Of a DNA stretch of 64,000 nt, positions 18,047 through 27,477 are shown in pieces. Under the pieces are notes generated by a model that was given only the letters and a program-made list of their open reading frames with translations, was not told the origin of the DNA and did not search any database. The number at the start of each line of letters is the position of its first letter. Position 1 is the stretch's first letter. The DNA comes from Bradyrhizobium hereditatis (GTDB taxonomy: Bacteria > Pseudomonadota > Alphaproteobacteria > Rhizobiales > Xanthobacteraceae). The DNA lies in assembly GCF_020329435.1 (NCBI RefSeq), contig NZ_JAGKJK010000003.1, forward strand, positions 310,001-374,000, given 5' to 3'. The translations under genes and the position numbers were made by a program.

Positions 18047-19105
18047 CTAAGCCGTCCCATTGTCGGACTCTTTGGCAAAAGCCGTCTCGACAGCGGGCCA
18101 GACTTCCGTTCCGAAGCGCACAATAACGTCTGCATAGGTTGTGCCAGGAGCCGGAACCGGAAAGATGTTGAAGCCCGTGATGCCGGCGCGGCGAAGGTCA
18201 ACCATGTGTTGGGTTATTTCCTGCACAGTCCCGCAGAGAGTGAGAGCGTCGACGTGCATGTCGGTGACGAGAGGAAAAAGAGGCGCGAACGGGGCCACTC
18301 CGGCAGCATAGGGAACGGGACCAATGGTTTCGACGACATTCTTCGGCAGAGTCAATCCTTGTGCTTCCAGCGTGTAGAACCTCGAATTGGCTTGCGCGAT
18401 GATCCGTGCCACCGAAGGCCGCAATATATCCCGCGCTTGCTTACCGTCGTTAGTAATACAACAATCGAGTCGCGCGATGAGCTTGACCTCGTTCGGAGAA
18501 CGCCCGGCCTTCCGCGCACCTTCGGCGACCGTCGATGCGAAGGCCTTTGCTTCCTCGACGGAGCCACAGCCCTCCATCATCACGCCGTCGCCGATTGCAC
18601 CGCCCATTTTCTGGCCCAGCGGTCCGTTGCTAGCGACACGAACAGGAACACGCGATCGCAGCGGCGCGAAATTCAACCGGCCGCGGTGAAACTGAATGAT
18701 CTCGCCCCGGTAGTCGACCTCCTGCCCTGCCATGAGCTGACGGATCAGATCAACAGCTTCGCGAATAGCGAGCGGGGGCTTGCGCGATTGGATCCCGAGC
18801 TCCTCAAAGCCGGAGACGCCGGCGCCGATGCCGAGAATGGCGCGCCCTCCCGAAACTTCATCGAGGGTGCCCAAAGCCATCGCGGTTAGAGCTGGATGGC
18901 GCGCGAATGGATCGGTGACGCAGGGACCGAGATTGACGCGCGCGGTTTGCGCCGCCAGAAACGAGAGACACGAGTAGGTTTCCCGGAAAAAGCGCTCATC
19001 AGCGAGCCAGACGGTCTCGAATCCGCTCTCTTCGGCCAGCCTGGTGCGAGCCGCAAGGCCAGCCACGGGCTGGTCGCCAAGCATCAACAGTTCTATGGAC
19101 ATCAA
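18047..19105 (-). CDS. F420-type luciferase-like (LLM) oxidoreductase, copy 1
   Basis: The 352-residue product is a TIM-barrel luciferase-like protein of the type that uses F420 (methylene-tetrahydromethanopterin-reductase-like). Signature stretches are FETVWLADERFFRETYSC, LGPCVTDPFARHPALTAMA and GRAILGIGAGVSGFEELGI, and VRVASNGPLGQKMGG around the cofactor pocket. F420 dependence is inferred from family type and from the complete F420 pathway 10 kb away; flavin use is possible. It is clearly paralogous to 40096-41136 across its full length. It reads towards the HapK-SDR pair (347 bases apart), so it may belong to that unit. The likely role is hydride transfer or oxygenation of a heterocyclic substrate. 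Confidence 0.85.
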   Translation of the reverse strand: MMSIELLMLGDQPVAGLAARTRLAEESGFETVWLADERFFRETYSCLSFLAAQTARVNLGPCVTDPFARHPALTAMALGTLDEVSGGRAILGIGAGVSGFEELGIQSRKPPLAIREAVDLIRQLMAGQEVDYRGEIIQFHRGRLNFAPLRSRVPVRVASNGPLGQKMGGAIGDGVMMEGCGSVEEAKAFASTVAEGARKAGRSPNEVKLIARLDCCITNDGKQARDILRPSVARIIAQANSRFYTLEAQGLTLPKNVVETIGPVPYAAGVAPFAPLFPLVTDMHVDALTLCGTVQEITQHMVDLRRAGITGFNIFPVPAPGTTYADVIVRFGTEVWPAVETAFAKESDNGTA

Positions 19106-19562
19106 CTTCTCCGATCATTGTCTTCGGCCGCGCCGGGCAGCTGATCCGGCCGATAGGTGATGGTGGTCTTCAACATTCGGCAAAGGGCGTCACGGCGTTA
19201 GAACATCTCGTCTGAAGGTCACGCCGACTTTAAGAAGACCTTTCGACTTAAGGACCAAGAACGGGGCTGCGCCGCTTGACATGGTGAGCAGGCGGCAGTG
19301 CGCGCAGTGGACGGTGGCTCGTTCTCGATCGGCGAGGGTGAGACGCTGGGCCTTGTTGGCGAAACTGGCTGCGGCAACTCCATGCCGCGCGATGACTGAT
19401 ACGCGTCATGGAGCCGACGGGAGGTTGGAATTGCCGGGCAAGACCTCGATCAGGGAAAAACCGATCACCCTGACGTCGAACAAGGTCGGCGCCAGCAGAG
19501 TTACTCTACGAGGCACGGAAGCTAAGCGACACATGACTTATTCAGCGCATTCGGGCTACACT
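19106..19562. other. Intergenic with ABC ATPase relic
   Basis: About 460 bases between two minus-strand genes. Apart from the plus-strand ATPase fragment at 19282-19385 nothing was recognised. Confidence 0.5.
19282..19385 (+). pseudogene. Relic of an oligopeptide-type ABC ATPase (Walker A region)
   Basis: The frame starting at 19282 reads [20 protein letters not shown] then GETGCGNS, aligning with LRAVDSVSFDVEAGETLGLV and GESGCGKS of the intact ATPase at 49616-50623. The Walker A lysine is changed to Asn and the match ends within ~35 codons. It is a dead fragment on the plus strand beside the orphan binding-protein gene, suggesting that a second ABC importer once lay here. Confidence 0.7.
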
Positions 19563-21188
19563 TCAAGCCAGCTTCATCTTGTTGAAGCGCTCAAAGGAAT
19601 CCCAATACTTCGCAACGCCCGCGAGCTCGGAACGCGTCACTCTGGCCCAATTGTCGTACCAAAGAAGACCCCAGGCCGCATCATCCAGAAGGATCTTCTG
19701 CGCCTCCTTGACCCCGGCCATACGCTTGGCAGGATCAACCTCGCGCATATTGTCGTCGATGATCTTATCGAGGACCGGATTGGCGTAGGCTCCCTTGTTG
19801 GTCGCCGTCGCCTTACTATGGAAGTTCCAATAGAGGTGATAAACTGGATCATTGATCCAGGATTGCCAGGATTCGATCGACAGCTCGTGCCCGCCGCTCG
19901 ATGACAGCTGGCGGAAGGTTGCATCGGTCTCCTTCTCGATGCTGACTTGAAAGCCGATTTTCTCCAGCTCGCGCTGGATCCAAATCGCTGCCTGCTCGTG
20001 GGGCGCATAGCCCACACGAACCGCAAGCTTTACTGGGATTGGTCCTGAGCCGTGACCGGCTTCGGCCATCAATGACTTGGCCTTGCTGACATCATATTTG
20101 TACGGCGAGAGCGAACCGTCATAGCCGGGGGTCTGAGCTGCGATCGGGCTTTTCATCTGCTCGCCATAGCCGTAAAGGACGTTTGGGATGATCGCGTGGA
20201 TCGGCATCGCGTAGTTGATCGCTTGACGAACCTTCACGTTGTCGAACGGCTTCTTTTTCAGATTCATGCAGAGGAAATTGCAGTTGGTGTCGGGCAGAGA
20301 CACCACGGTGAGGCCCGGCGCGCCCTCGAGATTCTTGAGATTCTTCGGCGACATCGAGTTAGGCCCGACCACCATATCGATGGCCTTGCGCTTGAGCAGC
20401 AGAATCCGGTCCGCCTCATTGGACGCATATTTAATGACGATGCGCCTGAAATACGGTGCCGGCCCCCAGTAACCGGGGGTTGCTTCCAGGATCACCTCGA
20501 CGCCTGGATTGTTGCTCACGGGTTTGTAGGGCCCAAGCCCGGCCGTGTTGCGCTTGAGCCATTGAGCGGCCCAGGGGTCGTCGGCAGTCGCGTGTAGCTT
20601 GATCTGGTCGGGATCAAGAAGTGCGTTGTTGGACAGGGCGAGCACATCGAGCAACATAGCGCTTGGTGCCGGCATGTTGATGGCAAAGGTGCTGTCGTCG
20701 CGAACCTCGAACTGATCTGCCTGCGTCACCCCGATCATGGTCGGAAAGATGAGCCGCATATAGCCGGGTGATTGCAGTCCGCGGTCAAAGAGATATTTCA
20801 CCGCCTCGGCATTGACCGGCCTGCCGCTCGGAAACTTCAGACCTTGTCGGATCTTTACGACAAGGGTCTTGTCATCATTCTCAAATTTCCAGCTTTCGCC
20901 GATGCCACCGATGAAAACACCGGGTTTGGAAATCGACAGGTTAGGCGATCCGGCGACTGGCTCCGCTCCCCAGCCCAGCACTGTGTCGTAGATGTTTGCC
21001 TGAACGATGTAGGCGCCATCGGACTTGAACTGCGAAGGATCGAAGGAATCGATATCCGCGCCCCAGGCGACGGTGAGGGTCGGAACATCCTGCGCATGTG
21101 CAGGTCCGGTAAAAAGGTCGGGCGTGAACATCGCACTTCCGCTCGCCGCCAGCTTGAGGAAGTTGCGGCGCGACTGATTTCCAAACAT
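19563..21188 (-). CDS. ABC importer substrate-binding protein (family 5), copy 1, Tat-exported
   Basis: The 541-residue product is a peptide/nickel/opine-type (SBP_bac_5) binding protein. The N-terminus SRRNFLKLAA followed by a hydrophobic stretch and AHAQ is a twin-arginine signal, so it is exported folded to the periplasm. Family segments include WGADIDSFDP near the mature start, VKIRQGLKFPSGRPVNAEAV and KVRQAINYAMPIHAII. It is a close paralogue of 45117-46739 (shared LKRKAIDMVVG, HELSIESWQSWINDP). No permease or intact ATPase lies beside it, only the relic at 19282, so it may use the importer at 46770-50623. GGGGGG precedes the ATG. Confidence 0.92.
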   Translation of the reverse strand: MFGNQSRRNFLKLAASGSAMFTPDLFTGPAHAQDVPTLTVAWGADIDSFDPSQFKSDGAYIVQANIYDTVLGWGAEPVAGSPNLSISKPGVFIGGIGESWKFENDDKTLVVKIRQGLKFPSGRPVNAEAVKYLFDRGLQSPGYMRLIFPTMIGVTQADQFEVRDDSTFAINMPAPSAMLLDVLALSNNALLDPDQIKLHATADDPWAAQWLKRNTAGLGPYKPVSNNPGVEVILEATPGYWGPAPYFRRIVIKYASNEADRILLLKRKAIDMVVGPNSMSPKNLKNLEGAPGLTVVSLPDTNCNFLCMNLKKKPFDNVKVRQAINYAMPIHAIIPNVLYGYGEQMKSPIAAQTPGYDGSLSPYKYDVSKAKSLMAEAGHGSGPIPVKLAVRVGYAPHEQAAIWIQRELEKIGFQVSIEKETDATFRQLSSSGGHELSIESWQSWINDPVYHLYWNFHSKATATNKGAYANPVLDKIIDDNMREVDPAKRMAGVKEAQKILLDDAAWGLLWYDNWARVTRSELAGVAKYWDSFERFNKMKLA

Positions 21189-21389
21189 TCAAGTCCCCCC
21201 TGCCTAGATTGTCGATTTGAGTGAACAAGCTCGAAGTAGATGGTTTGGCCTGGGTAAACCTCAGGCAGGCTCCTGCAAAGGAGCAGCGACGAAGTTCGCC
21301 TGCTCAGTACAGACCTCCCGAAGGTGACGCCGACAATACCCAGCGATCAGGTCGCAGCTCGGGATAAAGTACCAGGCGCTGCACGACGC

Positions 21390-22124
21390 TTATGCCGACA
21401 CATCTCGGCGCCTGCGCTTTGGAGCAGCGACCGATCGTGCCTTCTCCGGCTTGTCGATAACGCGCGACAGGCAGTTGGCCGCCTGCATGATGTCATCGGT
21501 CACAGCCGCGCGGGCGGCGGGACCGTCTCGATGCATCAGCGCATCGACGATGCGGCGATGCGCGTCCATGGAGCGCCGCAGGTGCGTGGCGTCGGGTGCA
21601 ACGAGCACGAAGCAAGGACCGATCAGGACCCAGAAATTCTCGACCGCACCAAGGATGATGGGCGCTTGAGCGATCTCATAAATCCGACGGTGAAAGACGA
21701 AATTCGCCGATAGATAACCGGGCACATCGAGCGCGTCGGCGGCTACCTGGAGGCGATCATAGAGCTGGGTGATTTCGGCATCATCAACGCCCGTCATGCG
21801 GGAGGCTGCGCGCTCGGCCAGCAGCCCCTCAAGCGCCACCCGTGCATCGCGCACGTCGCGCAATTGCGGCCCCGACAGCTGAACCACGCTCAGCCGCGCC
21901 GTGTCGCTGAACTCGAATGCACCTTCAGCCTGTAGGCGGCGCAACGCCTCGCGCACCGGCATCGGGCTCGAGCCCAGTGCTTCGGCAAGGCCACGAATTG
22001 TCAGCCTCTGGCCCGGCGCGAAGCGGCCGGCCATCACGCCGTCGCGCAAATGGCGGTAAACCTGATCTGCCATCGAATCCCGGGCAACGGACGGCAGTGG
22101 CGGCAGCGGTTTAGTATCCTTCAC
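21390..22124 (-). CDS. GntR-family (FadR/FCD) regulator, copy 1
   Basis: Starting at the GTG at 22124 gives 244 residues, the same length as its paralogue at 25653. The winged-helix N-terminus contains DQVYRHLRDGVMAGRFAPG, IRGLAEALGSSPMPVREAL and RRLQAEGAFEF. The rest is an all-helical FCD ligand-binding domain. The open frame runs up to a GTG at 22163, but that codon lies inside the palindromic operator, which argues for the inner start (GGGGA nine bases upstream). It probably represses its own gene by binding the palindrome at 22155-22164. The inducer is unknown; FCD regulators usually bind small acids with a metal. Confidence 0.88.
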   Translation of the reverse strand: MKDTKPLPPLPSVARDSMADQVYRHLRDGVMAGRFAPGQRLTIRGLAEALGSSPMPVREALRRLQAEGAFEFSDTARLSVVQLSGPQLRDVRDARVALEGLLAERAASRMTGVDDAEITQLYDRLQVAADALDVPGYLSANFVFHRRIYEIAQAPIILGAVENFWVLIGPCFVLVAPDATHLRRSMDAHRRIVDALMHRDGPAARAAVTDDIMQAANCLSRVIDKPEKARSVAAPKRRRRDVSA

Positions 22125-22150
22125 CTTCGCATTTCCCCATCTTGATTCCA

Positions 22151-22167
22151 GATATGTGATCACAAAT
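22151..22167. promoter_or_regulatory. GntR operator 1
   Basis: GATATGTGATCACAAAT with the perfect palindrome TGTGATCACA at 22155-22164. The same 17 bases recur exactly at 29490-29506 and the palindrome recurs at 26409-26418. Its place just upstream of the first GntR gene suggests autoregulation. Confidence 0.75.
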
Positions 22168-22866
22168 TGCTGCCATGGTCAAGCTATCTCCCTACCCCGC
22201 TCCTTTACGCCGGCGCTTGCGACCATCAAGCGCAGAATGGAGAGAGTGGCTCTTCAATCCGACTGGATGCAAGCAAGCCTAACTGTGTGAGTAACTGAGT
22301 TACTGGAGCTGAACGTCGTATCGCGCTTTAGCGGGATGGCCTCAATTCGGTGCTATTGTCCTTGACTGCTATTTGCGGCGAGCTCTTCGCGTAGCTCTTC
22401 TCCGTGGAATGATATGCGCCTGGACTTTTCAATCAAGGCGCAGCTTGTCTTTCAGCTAGTCGAAAATACATTGCCGCCCAATGCTCGGGTTGTCGAGCTG
22501 CCGGTGTGATGAACCTATCTCCTCGCCCTTGAAATCCTCAGCTCCATCGGCACGCCGACGGCGCGGAAGTTCTCATGTAAGGCAGTGACATTCTCCCAGC
22601 TCAACATGATCGTGTTCTCCACTCTGACCAAGCAAGGACACTTGATTTGACGCGCAAGCTTATAGGACGAGGATAATTATCTGAACCGAAGAAGCTGGCG
22701 GTGACATACCTCTTTCCGAGATCATCCCAAAATCCACCGTCGCAAACGGCGGCCGGCCATGTCGTTTCCGTTGCTGCGACGCGCGTGGCAAGAGCGCCTC
22801 CAAGACCGTCGCAGCTCAATTATCGCCGGCCTCATTCGTCTGCCGATCGCGGAGCAGGCCGCACCA
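22168..22866. other. Intergenic, nothing recognised
   Basis: About 700 bases between the first GntR gene and the end of the BKACE gene. No supported gene on either strand. Confidence 0.4.
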
Positions 22867-23799
22867 TCAGAAGCCGACATCACTGGTCCCTTTCAGCTTC
22901 AGCATGGCGCGCGCCTCGTCCGGCGTTGCCAGCTCCAATCCGAGTCCTGCGAGGATCGAGCGGGCTAGTCTCACCTGCTCCGCGCTGGAGCTGGCGAGCT
23001 TCCCGGGGCCTGCCCAAAGGCTGTCCTCGAGGCCCACACGGATATTGCCGCCCATCGCAGCCGCCATGGCGCCTACGCGCATCTGCGCCGCGCCAGCGCC
23101 GAGCACCGACCAGACATAGTCGTTACCGAACAGCCGCTCGGCAGTGCGGCGCATCGTGGCGACGTCCTCGTAATGCGCGCCGATCCCGCCGAGCAGGCCG
23201 AAGACGGATTGGATGAAGAATGGCGGCCGGACCAGACCGCGGTCAACAAAGTGCTTGAGGTTATAGAGATGGCCAACATCGTAGCACTCGAATTCAAATC
23301 GCGTGTCGCCGGGCGCACACAGTGAGAGAACCTCCTCGATCTCGGCGAAGGTGTTGCGGAAAACGAGGTTGCGTGAAGACTCCAGGTGCTGGCGCTCCCA
23401 TTGATGGGTGAAATCGCGATAGCGCTCGAGCATCGGGAACAGGCCGAAGTTGAAGGAGCCCATGTTGAGCGAGGCGAGTTCTGGCCGAAAATGACGGGCA
23501 GGCTCCACGCGTTCGGCAACCGTCATGAATGGACTGCCGCCGGTAGTGATGTTGATCACGGCTCGGGAACGGCGGCTCAGCTCCGGCAAAATCCTCTGAA
23601 ATCCTTCGACCGATTGGTCCGGCTGACCCGTCTTAGGGTTACGCGCGTGCACATGTAGGATCGCAGCACCAGCTTCCGCGGCACGTACCCCCTCTTCGAT
23701 AATCTGGTCCGGCGTCACGGGAAGATGCGCTGACATTGAGGGCGTGTGGATCGCTCCAGTCAGCGCGCAGGTGAGAATGACCTTGCCGGTCTTGGCCAT
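22867..23799 (-). CDS. BKACE family beta-keto acid cleavage enzyme
   Basis: The 310-residue product belongs to the 3-keto-5-aminohexanoate cleavage (BKACE, DUF849) family: zinc TIM-barrel enzymes that condense a beta-keto acid with acetyl-CoA and split it into a CoA ester and acetoacetate. ILTCALTGAIHTPSMSAHLP is the typical start; AAILHVHARNPKTGQP carries the HxH zinc ligands; INITTGGSPFMTVAER and VGLEDSLWAGPGKLASSSAE are conserved. Substrate class cannot be assigned. GGAGA precedes the ATG. It is the last gene of the operon GntR2-SDR-lactonase-BKACE, which suggests that the pathway ends in a beta-keto acid cleaved to CoA esters. Confidence 0.9.
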   Translation of the reverse strand: MAKTGKVILTCALTGAIHTPSMSAHLPVTPDQIIEEGVRAAEAGAAILHVHARNPKTGQPDQSVEGFQRILPELSRRSRAVINITTGGSPFMTVAERVEPARHFRPELASLNMGSFNFGLFPMLERYRDFTHQWERQHLESSRNLVFRNTFAEIEEVLSLCAPGDTRFEFECYDVGHLYNLKHFVDRGLVRPPFFIQSVFGLLGGIGAHYEDVATMRRTAERLFGNDYVWSVLGAGAAQMRVGAMAAAMGGNIRVGLEDSLWAGPGKLASSSAEQVRLARSILAGLGLELATPDEARAMLKLKGTSDVGF

Positions 23800-23967
23800 C
23801 GAAAATCTCCAGAGTGAATCGGTGATAGTAAGGGGCGGCCTAGGTGTTTCGGCTTTGCAAGTCTCTCGCCCGGAACTGGCAGGAAGCCGCCGGGATTAGG
23901 AGCGCCACCCCCGGTGGCGGGGACAGCATGGAGCTCCCTTGCCTGTGATGAACCTGTCTTGGCCGGC

Positions 23968-24846
23968 TCAGCTCCCGAAGCGCGGCTCCGGGATGCCCGT
24001 GATGCCGAGCCCTGTGATTGCAAATAGCGCGCCGCGCTGCTGTCCGTCATCGGGAAAGCGCGGCAAGGGCGGCTTCGCCATGGACGTCACGTACAGAATG
24101 TCCAGATTGGGACCACCGAACATCACGCTCGTGACCTTGCGCACCGGCATCTTGATAATGCGGTCAAGGCTGCCGTCCGGCGCGTAGCGCACGAGCTTTC
24201 CATCGTAGACTAGCGCCTGCCATAGAAAGCCTTCTGCATCGACGGTGGCGCCGTCCGCGGCACCGCCGTTGGAACGATCCACTGGCGCGAAACATCGCCG
24301 ATTCGTCGCAGCACCGGTCTCAATGTCATAGTCGTAGGCCCAGATCTCTCCCGTCCAGGTGTCGGCGAAATAGAAGGTCCGGTCGTCCGGGCTCCAGCAC
24401 GGGCCATTGGAGACGATGATCTTCTCGTCCAAGACGTGCAGCGAGAGATCGGGATCGAGCCGATAGAGACGGCCGGAAGCCTCCTCCTCCAGCGTGTCCA
24501 TGGAGCCAAACAGGAAACGCCCTCGGCGATCGACTTTACCGTCATTCAGCCGATTGCGCGGCAAATGTGTCTCGGGTTTTGCGATCAGCGTCACCACGCC
24601 GCTCTTCAGATCGAGATCATGCACTCCCGATTGGAGCGCAACGAGCGCATGCGTACCGTCGCGCCGCAGCGCCATCGAGCCGATCTTCGCCCCGACGTCC
24701 CAGGCGCGAAGCTCGCGTCCATCTGCGGTCGCGCGAAAGACGCGACCATCAATGCTGTCTATCCAGTACAGACGCTGCTGCTCGACGTCCCAAAGCGGGC
24801 CTTCACCAAGCGTCGTCTTCAGATCCGCCACGATCTCGATCTGCAA
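23968..24846 (-). CDS. SMP-30/gluconolactonase-like hydrolase
   Basis: The 292-residue product is a six-bladed propeller of the SMP-30/LRE family, calcium- or zinc-dependent lactonases. LGEGPLWDVEQQRLYWID carries the metal-binding glutamate, NRLNDGKVDRRGRFLFGS the Asn region, and SNGPCWSPDDRTFYFADT the aspartate. It likely opens a lactone formed by the SDR encoded upstream (inference from order). The start is a TTG at 24846 preceded by GGGGGA. It lies between the SDR and BKACE genes on one strand; a short GC-rich hairpin in the 168-base gap to BKACE might alter expression. Confidence 0.85.
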   Translation of the reverse strand: MQIEIVADLKTTLGEGPLWDVEQQRLYWIDSIDGRVFRATADGRELRAWDVGAKIGSMALRRDGTHALVALQSGVHDLDLKSGVVTLIAKPETHLPRNRLNDGKVDRRGRFLFGSMDTLEEEASGRLYRLDPDLSLHVLDEKIIVSNGPCWSPDDRTFYFADTWTGEIWAYDYDIETGAATNRRCFAPVDRSNGGAADGATVDAEGFLWQALVYDGKLVRYAPDGSLDRIIKMPVRKVTSVMFGGPNLDILYVTSMAKPPLPRFPDDGQQRGALFAITGLGITGIPEPRFGS

Positions 24847-24867
24847 TTCATCCCCCGTTCTTACGGT

Positions 24868-25656
24868 TCATAGATATTCCACGTTCCCGTCGATGCTGAT
24901 CGCCTGGCCGGTCACGTTGCGTCCACCTGGCGAGCAGAGGAAGAGGGCCATCGCCGCTACGTCCTCGGCCGTCACCATGCGACGCAGTGAGATCTTCTTG
25001 AGGTATTCCTGGCGCATCGTGTCGTAGCTGGTATGGAGCTGCTCGGCGCGCGCGCGGATCACACCTTCCATTCGCGGGCCCTCGACGATGCCGGGCAAGA
25101 GCGCGTTGACGCGGATGTCCTCGGGACCGAGTTCAGCGGCAAGCGATTTGACGAGCCCGACAATGGCCCATTTCGTTGCGGCGTACGGGGTACGCCATGC
25201 ATAGCCGAGCCGGCCGGCAACGGAGGCCATGCAGATGATCTGCCCATAGCGCGATTGGCGAAGCATCGGCACTGCGAGACAGGCGAAGCGGTACTGAGCG
25301 TTGAGGTTAATATCGATTGTTTGCTGCCAGTCGAACTCTGCAATAGCGTCGATTCCGCCGGTCGGTCCGGCAATGCCCGCATTGTTGATGAGTACGTCTA
25401 AACCGTTCCAACGCGCAGCTTGCGCACGAAAGACGGTGGCGACCGCCTCGCGATCCGACACGTCGGCCTTTGTCGCAAGCACCTTTGGATGCCGATCGCG
25501 GAAGGCTGCAAGCGCATCCTCGTTGATGTCGCAGATATGCACATGCGCACCTGCCTCAACGAAGGCTCCGGCAAGTGTGGCGCCAATACCGGACGCGCCT
25601 GCCGAGATCAGGACACGCAGCTCCGGGTAAGGCACAAGACGCTGCAACACACTCAT
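24868..25656 (-). CDS. Short-chain dehydrogenase/reductase (SDR)
   Basis: The ATG at 25656 overlaps the stop of the second GntR gene (ATGA) and gives 262 residues; the longer frame adds a non-homologous N-terminus. Features are VLISAGASGIGATLAGAF (a variant of TGxxxGIG in which the usual first Thr/Gly is Ala), INNAGIAGPTGG, MASVAGRLGY with the catalytic serine, and YAATKWA with the YxxxK pair. It ends GGRNVTGQAISIDGNVEYL, typical of classical SDRs. It probably oxidises a sugar-like or hydroxy-acid substrate to a lactone or ketone for the next enzymes, which is inference. Confidence 0.9.
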   Translation of the reverse strand: MSVLQRLVPYPELRVLISAGASGIGATLAGAFVEAGAHVHICDINEDALAAFRDRHPKVLATKADVSDREAVATVFRAQAARWNGLDVLINNAGIAGPTGGIDAIAEFDWQQTIDINLNAQYRFACLAVPMLRQSRYGQIICMASVAGRLGYAWRTPYAATKWAIVGLVKSLAAELGPEDIRVNALLPGIVEGPRMEGVIRARAEQLHTSYDTMRQEYLKKISLRRMVTAEDVAAMALFLCSPGGRNVTGQAISIDGNVEYL

Positions 25657-26387
25657 GCCGGCATATCTTTCGCCTGCGTCTTGGCAACGGAGCACTCCTT
25701 GGCCGCTTTGTCGAGAACGCGAGACAGGCAATTGGCCGCCTGCATGATGTCGTCAGTCACGGCCGCACGGGCGGCGGGGGCGTCGCGATCCAGCAGCGCA
25801 TCGAGGATCTGGCGGTGCGCCTCCATGGACCTCTGCAGGTGGTCAGCGTCGGCCGCAACGAGCACAAAACAGGGGCCAATAAGCAGCCAGAAATTCTCGA
25901 CGGCGCTGAGAATCATCGGCGCCCGCGCGATCTGATAGATCCGCCGGTGAAAAGAAAAATTCGTCCAGAGATAAGTGGTCACTTCGACTGCGTCAGCGGC
26001 TGCCTGAAGCCGACCGTAGAGCTGCCTGACCTCGGCATCATCGACGCACGTCATGCGCGCGGCTGCGCGCTCCGCCAGCAGCCCCTCAAGCGCCACGCGC
26101 GCATCGCGCACATCCCGCAGCTGCCCCTCGGACAGCTGACCAACGCTCAGCCGCGCCGTACCGCTGAATTCGAAGGCACCTTCGGCTTGCAGGCGACGGA
26201 GCGCCTCGCGCACCGGCGTTGGGCTCGAGCCCAGCGCCTCGGCAAGATCTCGGATTGTCAGCCTCTGGCCCGGCGCAAAGCGGCCGGCCATCAGGCCATC
26301 CCTCAGATGCCGGTAAACCTGATCCGTTACCGAGCCCCGGGCAACGGATGGCAATGGCGGAAAGGCAATGATGTTGCTCTTTTCCAA
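25653..26387 (-). CDS. GntR-family (FadR/FCD) regulator, copy 2
   Basis: A TTG at 26387 with AAGGAG at six-base spacing gives 244 residues, matching copy 1. The winged-helix region (DQVYRHLRDGLMAGRFAPG, IRDLAEALGSSPTPVREAL) is nearly identical to copy 1, so the two should read the same DNA site. The FCD domain is also similar (LERAAARMTCVDDAEVRQLY), so effectors may be related. The GTG at 26415 is an in-frame alternative, but it falls inside the operator. It heads the operon with SDR, lactonase and BKACE, and the palindrome at 26409-26418 is placed to repress that operon. Confidence 0.9.
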   Translation of the reverse strand: MEKSNIIAFPPLPSVARGSVTDQVYRHLRDGLMAGRFAPGQRLTIRDLAEALGSSPTPVREALRRLQAEGAFEFSGTARLSVGQLSEGQLRDVRDARVALEGLLAERAAARMTCVDDAEVRQLYGRLQAAADAVEVTTYLWTNFSFHRRIYQIARAPMILSAVENFWLLIGPCFVLVAADADHLQRSMEAHRQILDALLDRDAPAARAAVTDDIMQAANCLSRVLDKAAKECSVAKTQAKDMPA

Positions 26388-26404
26388 AGTCAGCTCCTTA
26401 GTGA

Positions 26405-26421
26405 GATATGTGATCACATTA
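26405..26421. promoter_or_regulatory. GntR operator 2
   Basis: GATATGTGATCACATTA, palindrome TGTGATCACA at 26409-26418, sits 8 bases upstream of the Shine-Dalgarno of the second GntR gene. It is identical over 14 bases to operators 1 and 3. Confidence 0.75.
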
Positions 26422-26560
26422 TGGGGATTCCGTCAACGGGCGCCTGATGGGCTCTATATGGAGATGTTCCGAACTGCGCGGTTGGCAGCAGACGAAGCGT
26501 TGTCGATCAGGGCCTGCAGCAGCAAACTGCCACGGATCGGGGGCAAGAAGGTTGGAATTT

Positions 26561-27475
26561 TCACGCATCGAGCAGTTCGTTCGATGACAGCTGAAGGATT
26601 CCGACCGCGTGCAGGCCCTCTACGAAGGCCCGGTACTGCGGTCGCGCCGCGACCGTGGCGGCAACGAGTTTCTTTCCCGAGCAAATCTCGCCGGCGCGGA
26701 TCAGCAGCACACCTTTCCAGAAGGTTGGCTCGAGGTCAGCGCCGATCAGTGCCTGAGCGTCCGTGAGCGTACGCAGTGCTTCCGCAAGCTGTGGACCTGT
26801 CGCTGCCGCTTCGCGCGAGAGCAGCCCAGGTGTGAAGACAGAGGCGCCGAAGATCGTGTGTGCCTGACACAGCTTGACGAGCCTGCGCAATTCGACGAGC
26901 GGGGCCGGATGCTCGTCAACTCGTACATCGATGATCCGGTTGCTCCAAGGCGCTGGACCGGTGTCGGCAGAAACCACAAGGAGCGCGGCCGACATTCGGC
27001 CACGGGCGTCACCTCCGGCGGCCTCACCTGCATCCATGGCCGCGAGCATACGCTCGACGAGTGGGCCGGCAGTGCTCTCATATACTGCCAGCATGGCAGG
27101 AACGACGTCGTCGCTGGCGAGCATGTTGCCCAGCACCACAACGTTATTGGCCTTTAGCTGAGCCCGGTACGGAACGCAGCGATCGCCAGTGAACATGGCT
27201 GTCCCGCCGGCGGCATCGAGGAACGCGACTTGGCGAAGTTCTCGCTCCGCGTCATTTGCGAGCAGACTCGTGAGCGCCGACTCCGCCGACGCGCCTGAGG
27301 CCATGAGATCTAGCCCATTCGGCCCGTAAGCTGGATCGACGAAAGACTGGGTCGCAACTGCACCAACGCCGGCTCGCGCAAACGTTACAACGCGACCAAG
27401 AGCAAAATAATGCGACTGGCTGGCCACACCCAACTCGCCGCTGATCGCGTCTTTGGCGACAATCGAATACGTCAT
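26561..27475 (-). CDS. DUF1028 Ntn-hydrolase-like protein
   Basis: The 304-residue product matches the DUF1028 family, an Ntn-hydrolase-like fold: it begins MTYSIVAKDAISGELGVASQ and continues ARAGVGAVATQSFVDPAYG and LGNMLASDDVVPAM. Function in the family is largely unproven; Ntn hydrolases commonly cleave amide bonds, which would fit degradation of an amide compound. Only two bases separate it from the alpha/beta hydrolase stop codon, whose last codons also supply the GGAG ribosome site, so the two are translated together. No truncation is apparent. Confidence 0.82.
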   Translation of the reverse strand: MTYSIVAKDAISGELGVASQSHYFALGRVVTFARAGVGAVATQSFVDPAYGPNGLDLMASGASAESALTSLLANDAERELRQVAFLDAAGGTAMFTGDRCVPYRAQLKANNVVVLGNMLASDDVVPAMLAVYESTAGPLVERMLAAMDAGEAAGGDARGRMSAALLVVSADTGPAPWSNRIIDVRVDEHPAPLVELRRLVKLCQAHTIFGASVFTPGLLSREAAATGPQLAEALRTLTDAQALIGADLEPTFWKGVLLIRAGEICSGKKLVAATVAARPQYRAFVEGLHAVGILQLSSNELLDA

Positions 27476-27477
27476 CT

